Shown here: positions 1 through 13,800 of the stretch, one piece after another
Layout of the letters: each line of letters begins with the position of its first letter
Position numbering within the stretch: the first letter of the stretch is position 1
Source: Lucifuga dentata
Taxonomy: Eukaryota; Chordata; Actinopteri; Ophidiiformes; Bythitidae
DNA length: 64,000 nt
Assembly (NCBI GenBank): GCA_014773175.1
Contig: VXCM01000065.1
Location: forward strand, 62,001 to 126,000
Direction: 5' to 3'
Made by a program: the position numbers and the translations under genes
Notes under the pieces: generated by a model
Told to the model about the DNA's origin: nothing
Database searches by the model: none
The model's input: the letters and a program-made list of their open reading frames with translations, nothing else

Positions 1-1739
1 TTAGCATCGTAAGCTAAAGCTAACTCATTTTGAATGCTACAGGAAGACATGGGGGCTGTGTGTTACAGATATTACTGACAGCGGAACTGCTGGAAATTCA
101 CCTACAAAAACAAATACAATCAGGACAATATTTGACATTTAGGTAGGTATGCAGGATCATAATCCCAATATGATGTCGAAACAAACTGTTGTTATACAGG
201 TAGAAACGTCCACTGTCTACTTGCGCAATGCTAGCTAGATAGCTCAGTTATGAGTAGCGTAATGTGTTAATGTGAAAGGCATTCCATGGTAGAAACTGAG
301 CTAGAAAACAAATCTAACAGTGTTATGAGCCTTTCAAAGTTGCGCATGTTAGGAATTATAAGTCGGTTCGGGCAGCTATCTACATTAGTTATTTGTTATT
401 AACTGCTAACGCTAGAGTAACAGCGGTGTGCTAGACTGGTGTGTGCATATAAATAAGATGGTTAATTTAGCTAACTTAAACAAGCTAAGCCATAACTGAC
501 ATTTCTGTGCTTTATACATGAGATTAAAACGTTTTAATCGTGTTGGTTAAATGGATCGTTTGTCATATCATGCTTACTTTGATATAAACTGCTCTGATGT
601 CCTGACGGATAACCAGCAAAGGCTTGTTTGAGGTACCTCTGTGCAGGTAATTTTGGTAAGATTAATATCCATACAGCTGTTTTTACTAATTTTATTCATC
701 GTCAGACCACTAACTAGCAACCAATGACACCTAAATAATATTATATGGTAGTTAAACTTAACATAATTTGAGCAACGTTATTAATGTAAGTCATGCCGTT
801 GCATCCTTCTATGGAAAAAAAAAAAAATTGAAATATTGATTCATTACAACTTTTCCCAGTTTATTGTTTGGTTTTCCATATGTAGATCTTCTTACCATCC
901 CATCCACTGATTATATAAGCAGTGACATAATTAAATGTATTATAAACAGAGCAGTTTCAGACAGTTAAGCCTGGTACTCTTTTAATATTTCTCAACACAG
1001 CTACAAAACTTCAAATGAATAGTTGATGTTTAGATTAGATCAAGCAACTGGCTATAGTAGAGAAAAAGAGGGACAAAGGGACAAAAATAAGAGGACTGAG
1101 ATAGACAGACTGACATAAGCAATCGCTAAGCTGATGCATCAGACAGAGCTACATTTATCTATTAATTATTGCTGTCACCTCTTTGTTTCTTCATGCTCTG
1201 TTAATGCATTTGGCTGAGCTTGAAGGAGGTGTAATGTCAGCATATCATATAAAAGCATCTAACTGAACATGGCTTATAAGTAAGACATGGTAAAAGTTGT
1301 GTTTTCACTAAGCTTTTGCCGTTGGATTCTGTCTGACACACCGGAACAATCTCTTGAAGTGGTTATTGGCAAAAAATCTCAAAATTTGGATTTGGTTTTT
1401 CAGACCTTTGATATGCCACATCCTATCAGCTGTGTTATTATGTATAATTCCACTGCCTAAAATAATTCAAAGTCACTGTGAGTCGTGATTCTACTGCAGC
1501 TTTTTGCTTATATTCCACAGCCAGCTGGCAGACACTTAGATGTGCAAATTTTATAGCAGGTGCATTAGAGTGAATGTCTGATGACTTCTTGGAGCCTTTT
1601 GCTTAGCTATCTGCAGTCTGTCTCGTAACTACTGCAAAAACTTGCTGTATTTAACTCATTTCCTGTACCTGCTAACCTGTCCTCAGTGGTCAACTTGCCA
1701 TCCATCTCTCGCACTTCGGCTGCCAGGTCAGGCCTGAAC
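1..1739. other. Upstream / 5' non-coding region of SCYL2
   Basis: No convincing coding exon is visible. The stretch is AT-rich and ends in the segment that runs into the SCYL2 start codon at 1740. The reading frame is open for 54 bases before that ATG, but those residues do not resemble SCYL2 as I recall it, so I treat them as 5' UTR or intron. A promoter or 5' UTR exon of SCYL2 may lie here or left of the window; none could be fixed from sequence alone. A short A run lies at about 816-828. Confidence 0.4.
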
Positions 1740-1916
1740 ATGGAGTCCATGTTGAACAAGCTAAAAAGCACCGTCACCAAGGTGACAGCTGACGTCACCA
1801 GTGCTGTCATGGGTAACCCGGTGACACGGGAGTTTGAGGTGGGACGACACATCGCCAGCGGAGGTCCTGGCATGTGCTGGAGGATCTATAATGGAACCAA
1901 GAAGTCCACCAAACAG

Positions 1917-1985
<69 letters not shown>

Positions 1986-4900
1986 AAGTCTAACACCTGA
2001 TCACCTAAGCTCCTTTTGTTGATTTAAAGAGATAGTTGATTGTTTGTGCTCCTGATGAATTTAACAAAAGGCAGGAATCGCCTTTGGGACTTGATAATGC
2101 TTGATAATTTCAGTGCTTTATTTGTCTTTGACTCCCCAGGAAGTGGCAGTATTTGTGTTTGATAAGAAGATGGTTGACAAGTACCAGAAATTTGACAAGG
2201 ACCAGATTATTGATTCACTGAAAAAAGGGGTGCAGCAGCTGACCAGGCTGCGTCACCCCCGTCTGCTCACTGTGCAGCATCCTCTGGAAGAGTCACGGTA
2301 AATAACACAAAATGAGGACAAAGTGAATGAGTCAGAGCACGAGTAGAGGCTTGATATTCAAGGAAAAGATTACACTACAAGTCTGTTTGTCTGTCTACAT
2401 GTGTGTGTGAGCAGTCCATCATCATTTAAAAGACTGTTGACTGTCCCTGAATAATTTATGGTCCCTGAGAGCAAAATGCTCTCTTACTTTCCACCCCAGG
2501 CAGCTTTGGTTCACTTTACTTTCCGTTGTTTTTGTTTTTTTTCTTTTGCCTTTGCTCATGTAGTTTGTTGTCTGTCTGTGCAAGAATGATTTAACATTGA
2601 GGCGTTGTTTCAGATGAATTTCATTCTGCCCTCAGAGACTGCCTGGCATTCTGTACCGAGCCAGTGTTTGCCAGTCTGTCCAACATCCTGGGCCAGTGGG
2701 ACAACCTGCCCAGCCCCGTGCCCAACGACATCAAGGAGTACAAACTTTATGATGTGGAGACCAAGTACGGCCTTCTGCAGGTGAGAGTGCAGACCAATTG
2801 TGAAATGTGCCTTTTAGCAAAGCACTATCCTTTTGCTCAGTTTGATGGAGGTTTTATTATATGAATATGGTTTTATTCATGATAAATCTGGCTATCTAAT
2901 AGGTTTTACTCCTATATAGTCTACATCTGGGTGCATGACTCAGAAACTGGTTCTGCTAAAAGCCTGTTTAACAGGCTTAACTCTAAGCCTCACCTTTCTT
3001 GTCTATTTAAAGCGGAATACCAGTTACGTCTTCAATTTTGTGCTGTTCTGCCAGGCTGCAGCGTCAGTTAATGTTAATTACCAGGATATAAGTGAAGTAA
3101 TGAATTGGAATTTGCATGTTTTCTTGGGGCTTTAGTAGGAGCTTCAGCATAGCAGATGGTGCTGTGGAAAAAAATGATGCTTTAACTCATGATCTACAAC
3201 CATGTTCAAACATCTTAGTGATTGGAAGGAGTGAAATTTCTGGGTCAGAGGGATAAATAATAACAGGGATATGAACTGTAGCGTAACATTAATCCTATAG
3301 CAACCCTGCCATAGCTGAGCAATGTCAGACCTACATTAAATCCAGCTACAAGAATGTGTGTCGACACATTCATGGTGAGGGGAAACACCTCCTGATATTT
3401 CCTCTCTTTGTCTTTTCAGATCTCGGAAGGGTTGTCCTTTCTCCACAGTGGGGTGAAAATGGTCCATGGTAACCTTTGCCCAGAGAACATTATCCTCAAT
3501 AAGAGTGGAGCGTGGAAGATCATGGGCTTTGATTTCAGCATCTCCTCTGTCAACCCCTCAGATGCTGAGGTGTGTTAACATTTTTTGTTCCATAAGTTTA
3601 GTCTGTCAGCAGCTCCTAACTATCAAAATGTTAAAGCATTTTTTTATGCCACTAGACTACATTGATAGTAAAAAAGTCAAAGCTGAAGAATTGTTCTCAT
3701 GCCTGACAGTATCATCACACTCCTTCCTCTCCATATTCTCTCCCACAATTCAGCCTAAATACACGTGTAAAGAGTGGGAACCCAGCCTTCCTTCACTCTG
3801 CCTCCCTAACCCTGAATACCTGGCACCTGAGTACATCCTGTCCGTCAGCTGTGACTCTGCATCTGACATGTACTCGCTGGGTGTGGTCATGCATGCCGTC
3901 TTTAATGAGGGAAAGCCTGTTTTCCAGGTCAACAAGCATGACATCTTTAAGAGCTTCAGCAGGCAGCTGGACCAGGTAAGGGACAGGGTGTTCAACATCA
4001 CCTGTAGTAGTTATGTGTGACCTTGGCGATATAGCAATGGCAGCTGCTCCACTATAACATGGAGGTTGTGTCATATTTTTCAAGTTTAGCAGTGTTGCTC
4101 CTTTTTTCTCTCCCTTCCCATTCTGCAGCTGAGCAACATGAACCCAGCAGTGTTGAACAAGATTCCTGAGGAGGTGCGGGAGCATGCCAAGATGCTGCTT
4201 AATGTCACGCCCAATGTCCGACCTGATGCTGATCAGATAACTAAGGTTTGTATTGTTATTGCACCGTATTGTACACTTGCAAGGCATTTCGTCATAGTTC
4301 ACATTCCATATCTTCATAATATGTGCTTCTTTTCTGCTGGCTTCCATTTGAGAAAAATTTTCTTATTCATGTATCTGGGATCTAGATTCCATTTTTTGAC
4401 GATGTGGGCGCAGTGACCCTGCAGTACTTTGACTCCCTCTTCCAGAGGGACAACCTGCAGAAGTCCCAGTTCTACAAAGGCCTTCCCAAAGTTCTGCCTA
4501 AACTACCGAAGGTAATTCCATCTGTTCCATCTAGACTTCCAGTGGAAAGAAAACACTGTGTCAGGTACATAGTTTGAGCCAAGTACTCAGAAATTATAAG
4601 TATGGAGTACTGTTTTTATTCCTAAGGTGGCTGTTATATGTATGCTACAAACTAATGCTCATTGTTAAGAGAAACACATTGCATTTGTCACTACACCATG
4701 AGTGCAAATTAATATGGTACCTTCATTTTGGTGCATCACCTCAATCTGTATTCTCAAAAAATTCCTTTTTGACTGTCATTTGTCATCTGCCCAATCACTT
4801 ACAGTCTTGATAGTGTCTAAAAACACACAGCATGAACAGTGTATCCAGTTTGAAGTCATCCTTTTCCATGGCTTCCTGAACCATTTCTAATTCTTTTCCT

Positions 4901-7900
4901 ACAGAGAGTGGTGGTGCATCGTATCCTGCCTGCGTTGACCTCTGAGTTTGTCAACCCGGACATGGTTCCCTTCGTGCTGCCCAATGTGCTGCTGATCGCT
5001 GAGGAGTGCACCAAGGAGGAGTATATTCGCCTCATCTTGCCCGACCTCACGCCTGTTTTTAAGCAGCAGGAGCCTGTCCAGGTACACACAGAACCAACTA
5101 AAATCAACATGTACAGCACAATATGCACATACCTTACACAAAGTTAGGTATCAAGAGACTTACATTATTATGAAGGCATGAGTTGTCTTGTAACATGTTG
5201 TGCTGTGCTTTTTAAAAAACGCTTCAAATAACATGATTTTGTCTTTTTCGATTCAGGTATTTTATATTTTTTGTGGGTAGTTCAATATAACCTGACTAAA
5301 CAATGCTTGGGTTTCTGGCTGTATCAAGACTTGTCTTTCTCTGTATTTTTCTTCCATGCTTTTTCAGGCTAGTAATATGGTGAGTGGTCTTTTGCTATGA
5401 ATATGTTTTAGTCGCATCTGCTAGTGTGTGTCATGTGTTTAACACCTTAATAAAAACCACTAAAGTTAGCCTCATTTCACTTCCACTTACAACCTTACCC
5501 AACAGTATAATTTACTGTAGTATTCCTTACTTTTTCTTTGGATTATGGTTTTCCTAAATGGGTCCCTTTGCTATCCAGATCCTGCTGATCTTCCTTCAGA
5601 AGATGGATCTGCTTCTGACCAAGACACCCACAGAGGACATCAAGAACAGTGTGTTGCCTATGGTCTATCGAGCTCTGGAAGCCCCCTCTGTACAGATCCA
5701 GGTACATGGGGCAAAAAGTTGGGGATGCTCTTGAAATGAATCTTCCCACAGTCAGACTTAATAAAAAGTGACCTCCCATGAGGTCCCATAACTGGACTGT
5801 TGTGGATTTGAAGAATCCTTCAGTAAAATGAATGTATCTGCTCTGTGGTTGAAGCATGAGCTGCATATTTGATTTAGTTAAAGCTGAATGCTGTATGAAA
5901 ACTGTTTTTTTAAGTCTGTTTCTGTTGAAGTGCTGTATATTGTTGCTGAATATGACATCCTCGAGAAGTGTAGCCAACCCAGTTTTATACTTAATAGGTG
6001 TGTATTTTTAGCATAAGACTGAAATCTTGGAACAATTATTTATGTCCCCTGCTTTAGATGGTGTTCTATTTTCCATGTATCTTGGATGCTCAGGTGGCAT
6101 CGTGAAAATGTCGTACATGATATCATCTTATCTGTGGCTCACCAGGAGCTGTGCCTGAACATCATCCCCACTTTTGCCAACCTGATTGACTACCCGTCCA
6201 TGAAGAACTCCCTCATCCCTCGAATCAAATCAGCCTGCCTGCAGACCTCTTCACTAGCTGTGAGTTTCCATCGGTCATTTTCTGCCCCCATTTTCTCCCT
6301 TTTAGCCCCTGTATCTCCACAAAAATGATATTTTTCATGTAGCGATTTCTTTCTGCTCTTACTCCCTGTTATTTCTTTTAAAGTGACTATTAGTAACCAA
6401 ATTTGTTGCAGTATTAATAACTACAGTCAAGAATGTGTATATATTCTTGACTTTTTGTATGTGTGTGTGATTATGTAGGTTCGGGTGAACTCTCTGGTAT
6501 GTCTGGGGAAGATTCTGGAATATCTAGATAAGTGGTTTGTTATCGATGAGATCGTGCCGTTCTTACAGCAGATCCCCTCTAGAGAACCAGCAGTACTCAT
6601 GGGTATTCTCGGTAAGGGAAACTGAAACCCTCCACTTCTCAAAAGAGAATATCTAACCTATATGACTAAAACAATTTGGCAACCTCTTGGTTTGTGTTTT
6701 GCTTGGTTGAACTTTAGGAATCTATAAGTGCACCTTTAACCATAAGAAGCTTGGAATCCCAAAAGAAAACCTCGCTACCAAGAGTCTGCCTCACCTCATC
6801 TCTCTTAGCATAGACAACAACCTCAACCTTAACCAGGTACTAAAAAAACAAAACAAACACACATATATTCAAAGTTAATGTATCTGCAAAGGCTGGCAAC
6901 CACATATAATATAATCCAATCCTGTCTGATATATTCCATGTTTCAGTTTAACTCTTTCATGGTGGTTATTCGGGACATGCTGAGTCGCATGGAGGCTGAA
7001 CACAAGACCAAGCTGGAGCAGCTGCACATCATGCAGGAACAGCAGAGGTGTCTGTCATAATTCTTCTGATCCTTTAATTCACTAAGATAAAATATTGAAT
7101 GGTTATTCATATTGATAGGGACAAAAGAAGCTACGCTGTAGAGGGTAGTTAAAATCTATTTTACAAAGTAATGAGCTGCCAATCAGAGCTAGATGATTAC
7201 ACTGATGATGATGATAATGATAATGACAATGACTTGATTCCTCCAACAGGACCATGACCATCTCTACCCAAGGAAACCAGTCAGAAGAGACTAAAAGCAC
7301 AACTACATCTGCCAACCAGGTGAGAGCTTCATTCAATAAAAGAAAGATCAGAGAGCTCAGGATGCAAAAGTGTTTTTTTTTCTTAATGTATTTGAACCAT
7401 CACACTTTGTTTAATTTAGAGTTTATATATTTTCCCTTCCTGTGTCTCAGTGATGCCATTTTGTCTGCTTTCAGATTGAGGATATCTTTGGTAGCACGGG
7501 GGTCAATGGCAAAGAGAATGGATCCTCAGCACCAGCTGCACAGCCCAACAGAGTACGGAAACAGTCTCATTCAGCATGTATTCCAATTTGTTCATGGTCT
7601 TTGATCTCTCTTTTATCTTCATCTCTCTTTCCATGCATCTCTTCTTTCCTCAGATGTCTCTGACTCTAGAGGAGAAACAGCGTTTGGCTAAAGAGCAGGA
7701 GCAAGCAGCCAAACTGAGGAAACAGCAGCCTTTAGCACCACAGACGATCAAACAAGGCACCACCTCCAACACACAGGTAACTCCTACATACTTCTTTGTA
7801 TACACACACACACAAACACAGCATACACATACTAGTGCTCACACACTTTTAACAATAACTATCGCCCATTTTACTTTGCAGACCAAGGATCTGACTGGTA

Positions 7901-8505
7901 GCCTTCTCAACAACATGACGTCTCTAAATAACATGTCGTTGGCCAACGCAGCGCGAGCAGCCCCCATGCAGGGCACCACCATGTCTGCCTTCTCCACCAC
8001 CAGCCCCATGGTGGGCTCCATGGGTGCCCCGGTCTCCAACGGCTTCAATCCATCCACGGGCTTCCAGGCAGGAGGCATGGGGATGGGCATGAGACCCACA
8101 GGCCCCAGCCTCTACGGTGGCATGGCCACCACTACCAGCACATCAGCCCCAAACTTTGGTGCCCTCACACAGAATCAGATAAATAAAGCTCCTGACATGT
8201 CAGCCTTGGACAGTCTTTTTACACCCAGCAAGCCCAAAGTCACCCTCAGTCAAATGGCTCCCAATGCTGCACCTGGAACCAACACCCCCTGGCTCAATCA
8301 GTTTGGTTCAACCCAGAACAGTCAGACTCAGCTCCACGGTGCCTCGGTAGGTGTGGGAGGAGTTCCCAGCGGCTTTGGGATGCAAGCAAATCCTTTTTTC
8401 AGCCCACAGAACTTTTCTCAGCCTGCTGCTGCGGCTAGCATGAACCAAACTGGGATTAAACATAGCGCATCTGTCAACAATGATCTGAAAGACTTATTTG
8501 GCTAA
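1740..8505 (+). CDS. scyl2: SCY1-like pseudokinase 2, complete coding region in 17 exons
   Basis: SCYL2 is a pseudokinase of clathrin-coated vesicles that acts in trans-Golgi/endosome sorting. Coding exons by splice site and phase: 1740-1916, 2140-2297, 2636-2780, 3420-3569, 3754-3975, 4129-4245, 4386-4511, 4905-5081, 5579-5701, 6146-6259, 6479-6611, 6718-6836, 6947-7047, 7250-7319, 7475-7552, 7654-7776, 7882-8505. These sum to 918 residues; I recall human SCYL2 as 929. The N-terminal third is a degenerate kinase fold: the glycine loop reads GGPG, the VAIK lysine position reads VFVF, HRD reads HGN and DFG reads GFD, as expected of a pseudokinase. HEAT-like helices follow (RILPALTSEFVNPDMVPFVL). 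The tail is low-complexity, has an EKQRLAKEQEQAAKL coiled-coil stretch and an NPF motif, and ends NDLKDLFG. The N-terminus MESMLNKLKSTVTKVTADV matches remembered vertebrate SCYL2, which fixes the start. The next gene is convergent on the minus strand. Confidence 0.95.
1917..1978 (+). repeat. (GT)n(AT)n microsatellite beginning at a splice donor
   Basis: A GT run followed directly by an AT run starts at the first intron base after the first SCYL2 coding exon (exon ends at 1916, AAACAG|GTGTGT). The donor consensus is therefore part of the repeat. Confidence 0.85.
5368..5379 (+). other. scyl2: Candidate 12-nt SCYL2 microexon
   Basis: GCTAGTAATATG is flanked by a pyrimidine-rich acceptor (TGCTTTTTCAG) and a donor (GTGAGTGG). 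It lies between the phase-0 end of the exon at 5081 and the phase-0 start at 5579, so including it would add Ala-Ser-Asn-Met in frame. I recall two human SCYL2 isoforms differing by four residues (929 and 933), which fits, but I could not verify that. A UGC element just upstream of the AG is typical of SRRM4-dependent neural microexons. Confidence 0.6.
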
Positions 8506-10886
8506 ATGTAAATGAAAACCAGGTTGAAGTATTTTCTTTGAAATGTTGTAGATGTTTTTGCAGTAAAAGACACTGATTGAATGTGAAGATCTAAAATCCT
8601 CTCATGGTCGCTGCTGACCGTATTTTTAATCTGACCTGGTTTAAATAGCAATTCAGACATTCAGCTGGTAATCTGCACCTGAATTCCATTTCTATGGGAC
8701 CAGAAGGACAAAAGGTTAGGGTGGGAACTTCTTCTTCTGTACTGTGTTCTTAACAATGCTGGGGGTTTCCTACTGTTTTGTACTTGACATACTTGGCTGT
8801 GCAAATGCCATGGGAATGATTAATCCAAATTCTTCTTATCCAGGATGGGTCTGTGTTCATACCATGAATGGAATGAGTGGGTATTGATTTCAGCTCCTGA
8901 ACAAGTTGTGTCCAATCACCTCTTTAATTCTGACTGATTTGCTCAAGACAGAAGATGCTTTCCACAGTCTACATCTCCTGGCTTGCTCAAATGTTGCTGA
9001 TGGTTTTTTTTTTTTCATTTATTTCCTTTCCTGACTATTTCAGGATTTGCTGCATGTCCAAAGTGATCAGAGGGTGGCTTGAAAACAAAGATGCACCAAA
9101 ATGTGTGATCTCAGTAGGAGGTAGCATGAAGGGTAGCGCTGACAAGCCTGGAGCCGCTGATCTCCATCCAGCAGGCTTCTCCAGTGAGACGATATGAAAG
9201 GTCAACAGCCAAACCAAGCAGTTGTAGATTAGAAACAAAACAACAAAACCAAGTAGCCTCTCTGCAGTCTGTCTCCATGGAAACTGGGAAACTGCTTCCC
9301 TGCGGCACCAGTAACCCCATTTTGTTAAATGGGAATGATGAGACATTTTGCTTTTGGTCTAGTCTACATTTCCCCCTCTTTGATCATCTTGTTGCTCTCT
9401 CAAGGAGAATGTAGAATGTTCTCCTGATAATATTGAATTGTTCTCCAACCATTTCTCCTTGCTGGGCAACAAAGACAAGTTCAATCTGTTTCCTCAATGC
9501 AGTATGAATGGCTCGTGTATCTATTATTGGAGTAGGATGTGTGGACTAGTTTTCAGAGCAGCGTCCTCTCATGAGACACAACAGAAACGTGGAAAACAAG
9601 CACCATATGCACTGCTTAGGCTATTGTGCTATTGTGCCTTACATGGGTACATCTACAAACTAACCAATATTCAAGTATTAACATTTTCCCCTTTGCCCAC
9701 TGTCTGGCTAACCTGTCTGCTTCTCAAATTGCTTAGATGCATGTTACTGAACTGACCACTAAAGATCTAAAGATTGATTTTTAGCATCTTTCTAATGATT
9801 CCCAATGATTCTAGTGACCAATTCCATTATATACTGTAGAATTTACATTAAATGACTTGTACAACAAAGAAGATATCGCTATATTTAGATTTGAGCACTT
9901 TCGGAGGACTTTTGGAGGACCTGTGCTGTGGGCATATTATGAAGTGTGTATATAGTTATATAAAATGGAGTGCTCTGTTTGGGCTTTTAGTATTTTTATG
10001 TTAAGGTTAAGAGGCCTTAGAAGAGTTGTGTGCAATAATCCTTATGGGTAGTTAAGGGGACGCCCGAGGTGCATTTTGATTCATTCAAGCATCCTACGAT
10101 GTGTCCTTTCCTTCAGCTCCACAGACGAACACAGGTCCTTCAGATTTTCTAAACTTATTCATTAGTGTATACTCATTAAAATGCTATATTTTAGGGTTTC
10201 TACATGCACATAAGTCACACTGTTTCTCTCAAAATGCCGATGATTTGGATTGTTGTTACCACACCGTTTATTGGATTAACACTTTTTTAATTTCCATGTC
10301 CAAGATTAAAATGTGTCTACAATCAGACCTTTTCCATATAAAAACCAAGATGACCATGTTTTGGATCATAAGGGGGGATATGGGATATGATCTATCTTGA
10401 CAGGATCCCAAAGTGGAAAACTTAAACCTAAAGCTTATTCTTCTACAAGAGTTCTGATCCTTTATATACTTCTGCTGTCATATGTGTGTAGTGTGGCTCT
10501 TGTTTTGTGTGTTAAGGTGCTGGTCTCTGAGGTGGTTCAATGAAAATCTGTACATATAAAGTAAAGTACACAATCTAATATTCTGTATTTGTGATCATTA
10601 TCCGTGTGATGACTTTAAAACACTTTCAGATGCTTGAATTAGGAAAAGATCATGTATAGTATGTAAACATAGTTTCTTTACAAAGTAAAAGGAAAAAGTG
10701 CATTGTAAGTTATAACGATATAAATCATAAGAGCTCCTAACTATATGACTAATGCAACGTGTAAATTTTATTTTCGTAGGCAGTATGTGAGAACCATTCC
10801 ACTTCAGCGAGAGAGACAAACTGGAGCAGGAAGTACAGTCAGATGCTTTCCTCATTAGGATTGATAACTTCTGACCTCCAAACCAG
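8506..10886. other. SCYL2 3' UTR and convergent intergenic region
   Basis: No exon was recognised on either strand. The stretch begins with the SCYL2 3' UTR. No canonical AATAAA was noted on the plus strand; weaker signals (ATTAAA-type near 9848 and 10306) are possible. The right edge is the 3' UTR of the minus-strand WWE gene B. Confidence 0.5.
10767..10772 (-). terminator. AATAAA polyadenylation signal of WWE gene B
   Basis: The minus strand reads AATAAA here, about 115 bases past the gene B stop codon at 10887-10889. That is a normal spacing for a short 3' UTR. Confidence 0.55.
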
Positions 10887-13800
10887 TCACCAGTTAAGAC
10901 GTTGAACTGGTCTGATGGTGTTGGTGGAAAGGTTCCTCTGAGTCATGGCTACGAAAGAGATGCAAAGTCAGTCTGGAGTAGAAGAGAATCATACGTAACC
11001 TGGAGTATTTATATTCAATACTTTTCAGCTGCACCTGGTCATGGTTGCAGCTCACCTGAGAAGTCCAGCTCATAGTTAAAGCTCTTTGTAGTAAAGATCA
11101 TAGTACCAAGCGGGTTGTTTTGGTATTGGACTTCAATGTCCTGACAGGAAACATTGCACCCATATGCCTGAGAGAGAGAGAGAGAGAAAATCTGGTCAAA
11201 TTCTTAATATGCACAATCATTACTGTGGTTACTGATTATCAGGTGTGTGCATCACCTGAATATTTGACTTTGTAAGGTTAGGGGTTTTGATAAAATACGT
11301 TTTATGTTTTGGAAAATGACTGGCAGTAATGTCAATGTAGTATTTATTGGGCTCAAACATGCAAAAAAAAATCTGTTCATAACCAGAATTATGTTGCATC
11401 TTACTTTGGAATAATCTCTCCATATTCCATCGATATCGTGGAATTGCCATCGTGGCTGAGCACCTGTTCTGTAGAATAGAAATGTTCACCCTTAATTTAC
11501 ACGCATGTGTCATAATCAATGTTTTATAGTTTCAAAAAACCTAAATGTCTCCTCTGACCTGCTCTTCTGTTGACTCCCAAAGTCGGCGATCCTCCTCACG
11601 GCTCTTCTCGTCCCAACATTTTCATTGACTTGACACATATCTAAGAACAGCGTAGTGATTGTTTTAGTGGAAATACAACAAAAGCAAAAGGACTCGAGTA
11701 GTTTGACAGAAAAGTAGCTGTGTATGAGTTACTTGCAAAATCCAGTGCGTACGAGTATCTGTTGATCCTGAAGTGTATCTGGCCTGATGGATTCAGTTGG
11801 TACTGACTCTCAATGGCGGCGCTGTCATATGAACATATCTATAAAAATACACATGAACATAAATACAATAAATAAAGAAATACACGACATCCCTTAGTTG
11901 CACACATTCAAACAAATTTCCCTGGAAACAGCTCTAACTCACTCGCTTCAGCTTTAAAGTTGAATTCATTATATAGCATCAGGCATTTCCAGTTTGACCA
12001 AAAGATGTCGCCACCTTATAAGTTTAAAACGGCAAAAAAACATACCCAAAAAAGTTTAACATTTCTAAATTTATAAATGCATTTATATGAAAGTCTGATG
12101 CCAGGTATTACATTCTTAATGGAGTGTTGGCAGAAAAAATGTATGCTTAAAGGACCATACCAGTGATTGTGCATGTTTGAGCCCATCAAATACTACCCAC
12201 ATACACGTTATTACGTTACTGCCAAGTTTTCAAAACATAAAATCATATTTTACTTGTGTTAATTTAGCTAAATCCACTAATTTTTCAAAATCAAATGTTC
12301 AGATAATACTTCCACCTTAAAATTTTTTGCCCGCTAACAGGTATGCCTGGTTGTAGAAAGCATGGCCATTTTAATTTCTCCGTAAAAGCCGTCTTCTCCT
12401 GGGACTATATTCCCTGGCAGAAACATACATTTTCTTCTATGTATCTCCATGTTGGACTGGTTAAATTAAGTAACTTCAACAAATAATTTAATAGACATCA
12501 TGCTTGCTGTGATGGATTACGTATCTCAAGCATGTTTCAAATCTCTACAATTTGATTTCAATAGTGTCTTGAGTGAAAAGCAGCAGTCTGGAGGCTCAGA
12601 AAAATAAATTTTAATATCTAACGCTCCAGCAGTATGTTTTGGAAAATGGTTGACAGTAATGTAATGTGAAAACAGGTTATATTTATTGGGTTCAAACATG
12701 CAAAATCACCAGTATGGTCCTTTAGACAACAACTACTACAACTACCTGATGTTGTTTGGATGTCCTACTCACATGTGCTTGGTATTCCATCCATTCCCCC
12801 TCTTCTCCCATGAATTCCCACTTAAAACCATCAGCTGTGGGCTTAGAGGAGGAAGTTGCAGGAAGAACTGAGGTCCAGTTGAGGCTAAAATGACACGAAA
12901 GGACATCTAAAGTCCGCTGTTTACGTGTCGGAACACTGGGAAGATGAAGCCGACTAAACGTCTTACCTCTCTGTGCTGGAGGTGAGTTTTGGACGTCTGC
13001 GTATGTTCCTGCAGAGGCCTGTCAGGCAGTTTGTTTGGGTCATAGCTGCCAAATAAGACACAGAGACGCTTTTATTGAAACTAACTGCACTTTACTATCA
13101 CACACTGAACATCTGAGTGTGACATACTGGGGAAATCCAGGATGTAGGATGTAGAGCCCACGTTGAAGCTGAAGGTTCCCTGAGGGTTTAGACTGAACCA
13201 CTGCTCCACATCTTTACTGCTGACTGAGGAGACCAACATGATAGTGCCCTGGAGAGGAGGCAGAGGAAGAGGGTAGAGGAGTGTGTTTTGGGAGATGTTA
13301 ATCAGAGAAAGCCTGAGGGTGGATATTAAATAGTCTTCCACACCTGGGATCCATATTCACGCCACAGCTGGTCATCTCTGAAGTACCAACAGATGTCCTC
13401 CATCTGGCCCTGAGGAAGGAGGCTGAGTCTCTGCACCTTTATAGCAGCATTCAGAGTCTGGAGCTTATCAAAATCTATGGACACCTTCCTGCGGAAACAA
13501 CAATTAATATGATAAATATGATTCCATTTGATTGATTATGTATTTGCTATTTGAGCAAATTTACACTGGTTTTCCGGGAAGCTTAGCATATCTAAATGCT
13601 CTTTTAAAGGCTGTTTCATCCTGCAAAGAAGCTCAGATGTAAAGATGCTGAATTATAGTTTCACGAATACTGATTTTAACTAGCTGATTAAATTTTTTTA
13701 CGAGTTGTCTAGTTATTGACCACAAACATTTCTTCATTTGGAAGTTTTAGGTTAAAATGTCAGTGTCAAGATGAACACACAAAAGCCTTATTTTAGACAC

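Noticed and set aside
11559..11640. An apparent frameshift in gene B between this exon and 11167-11056
   Set aside because: A 64-nt exon at 11468-11405 (PRWQFHD...IWRDYS) restores the phase exactly, so no disruption is needed.
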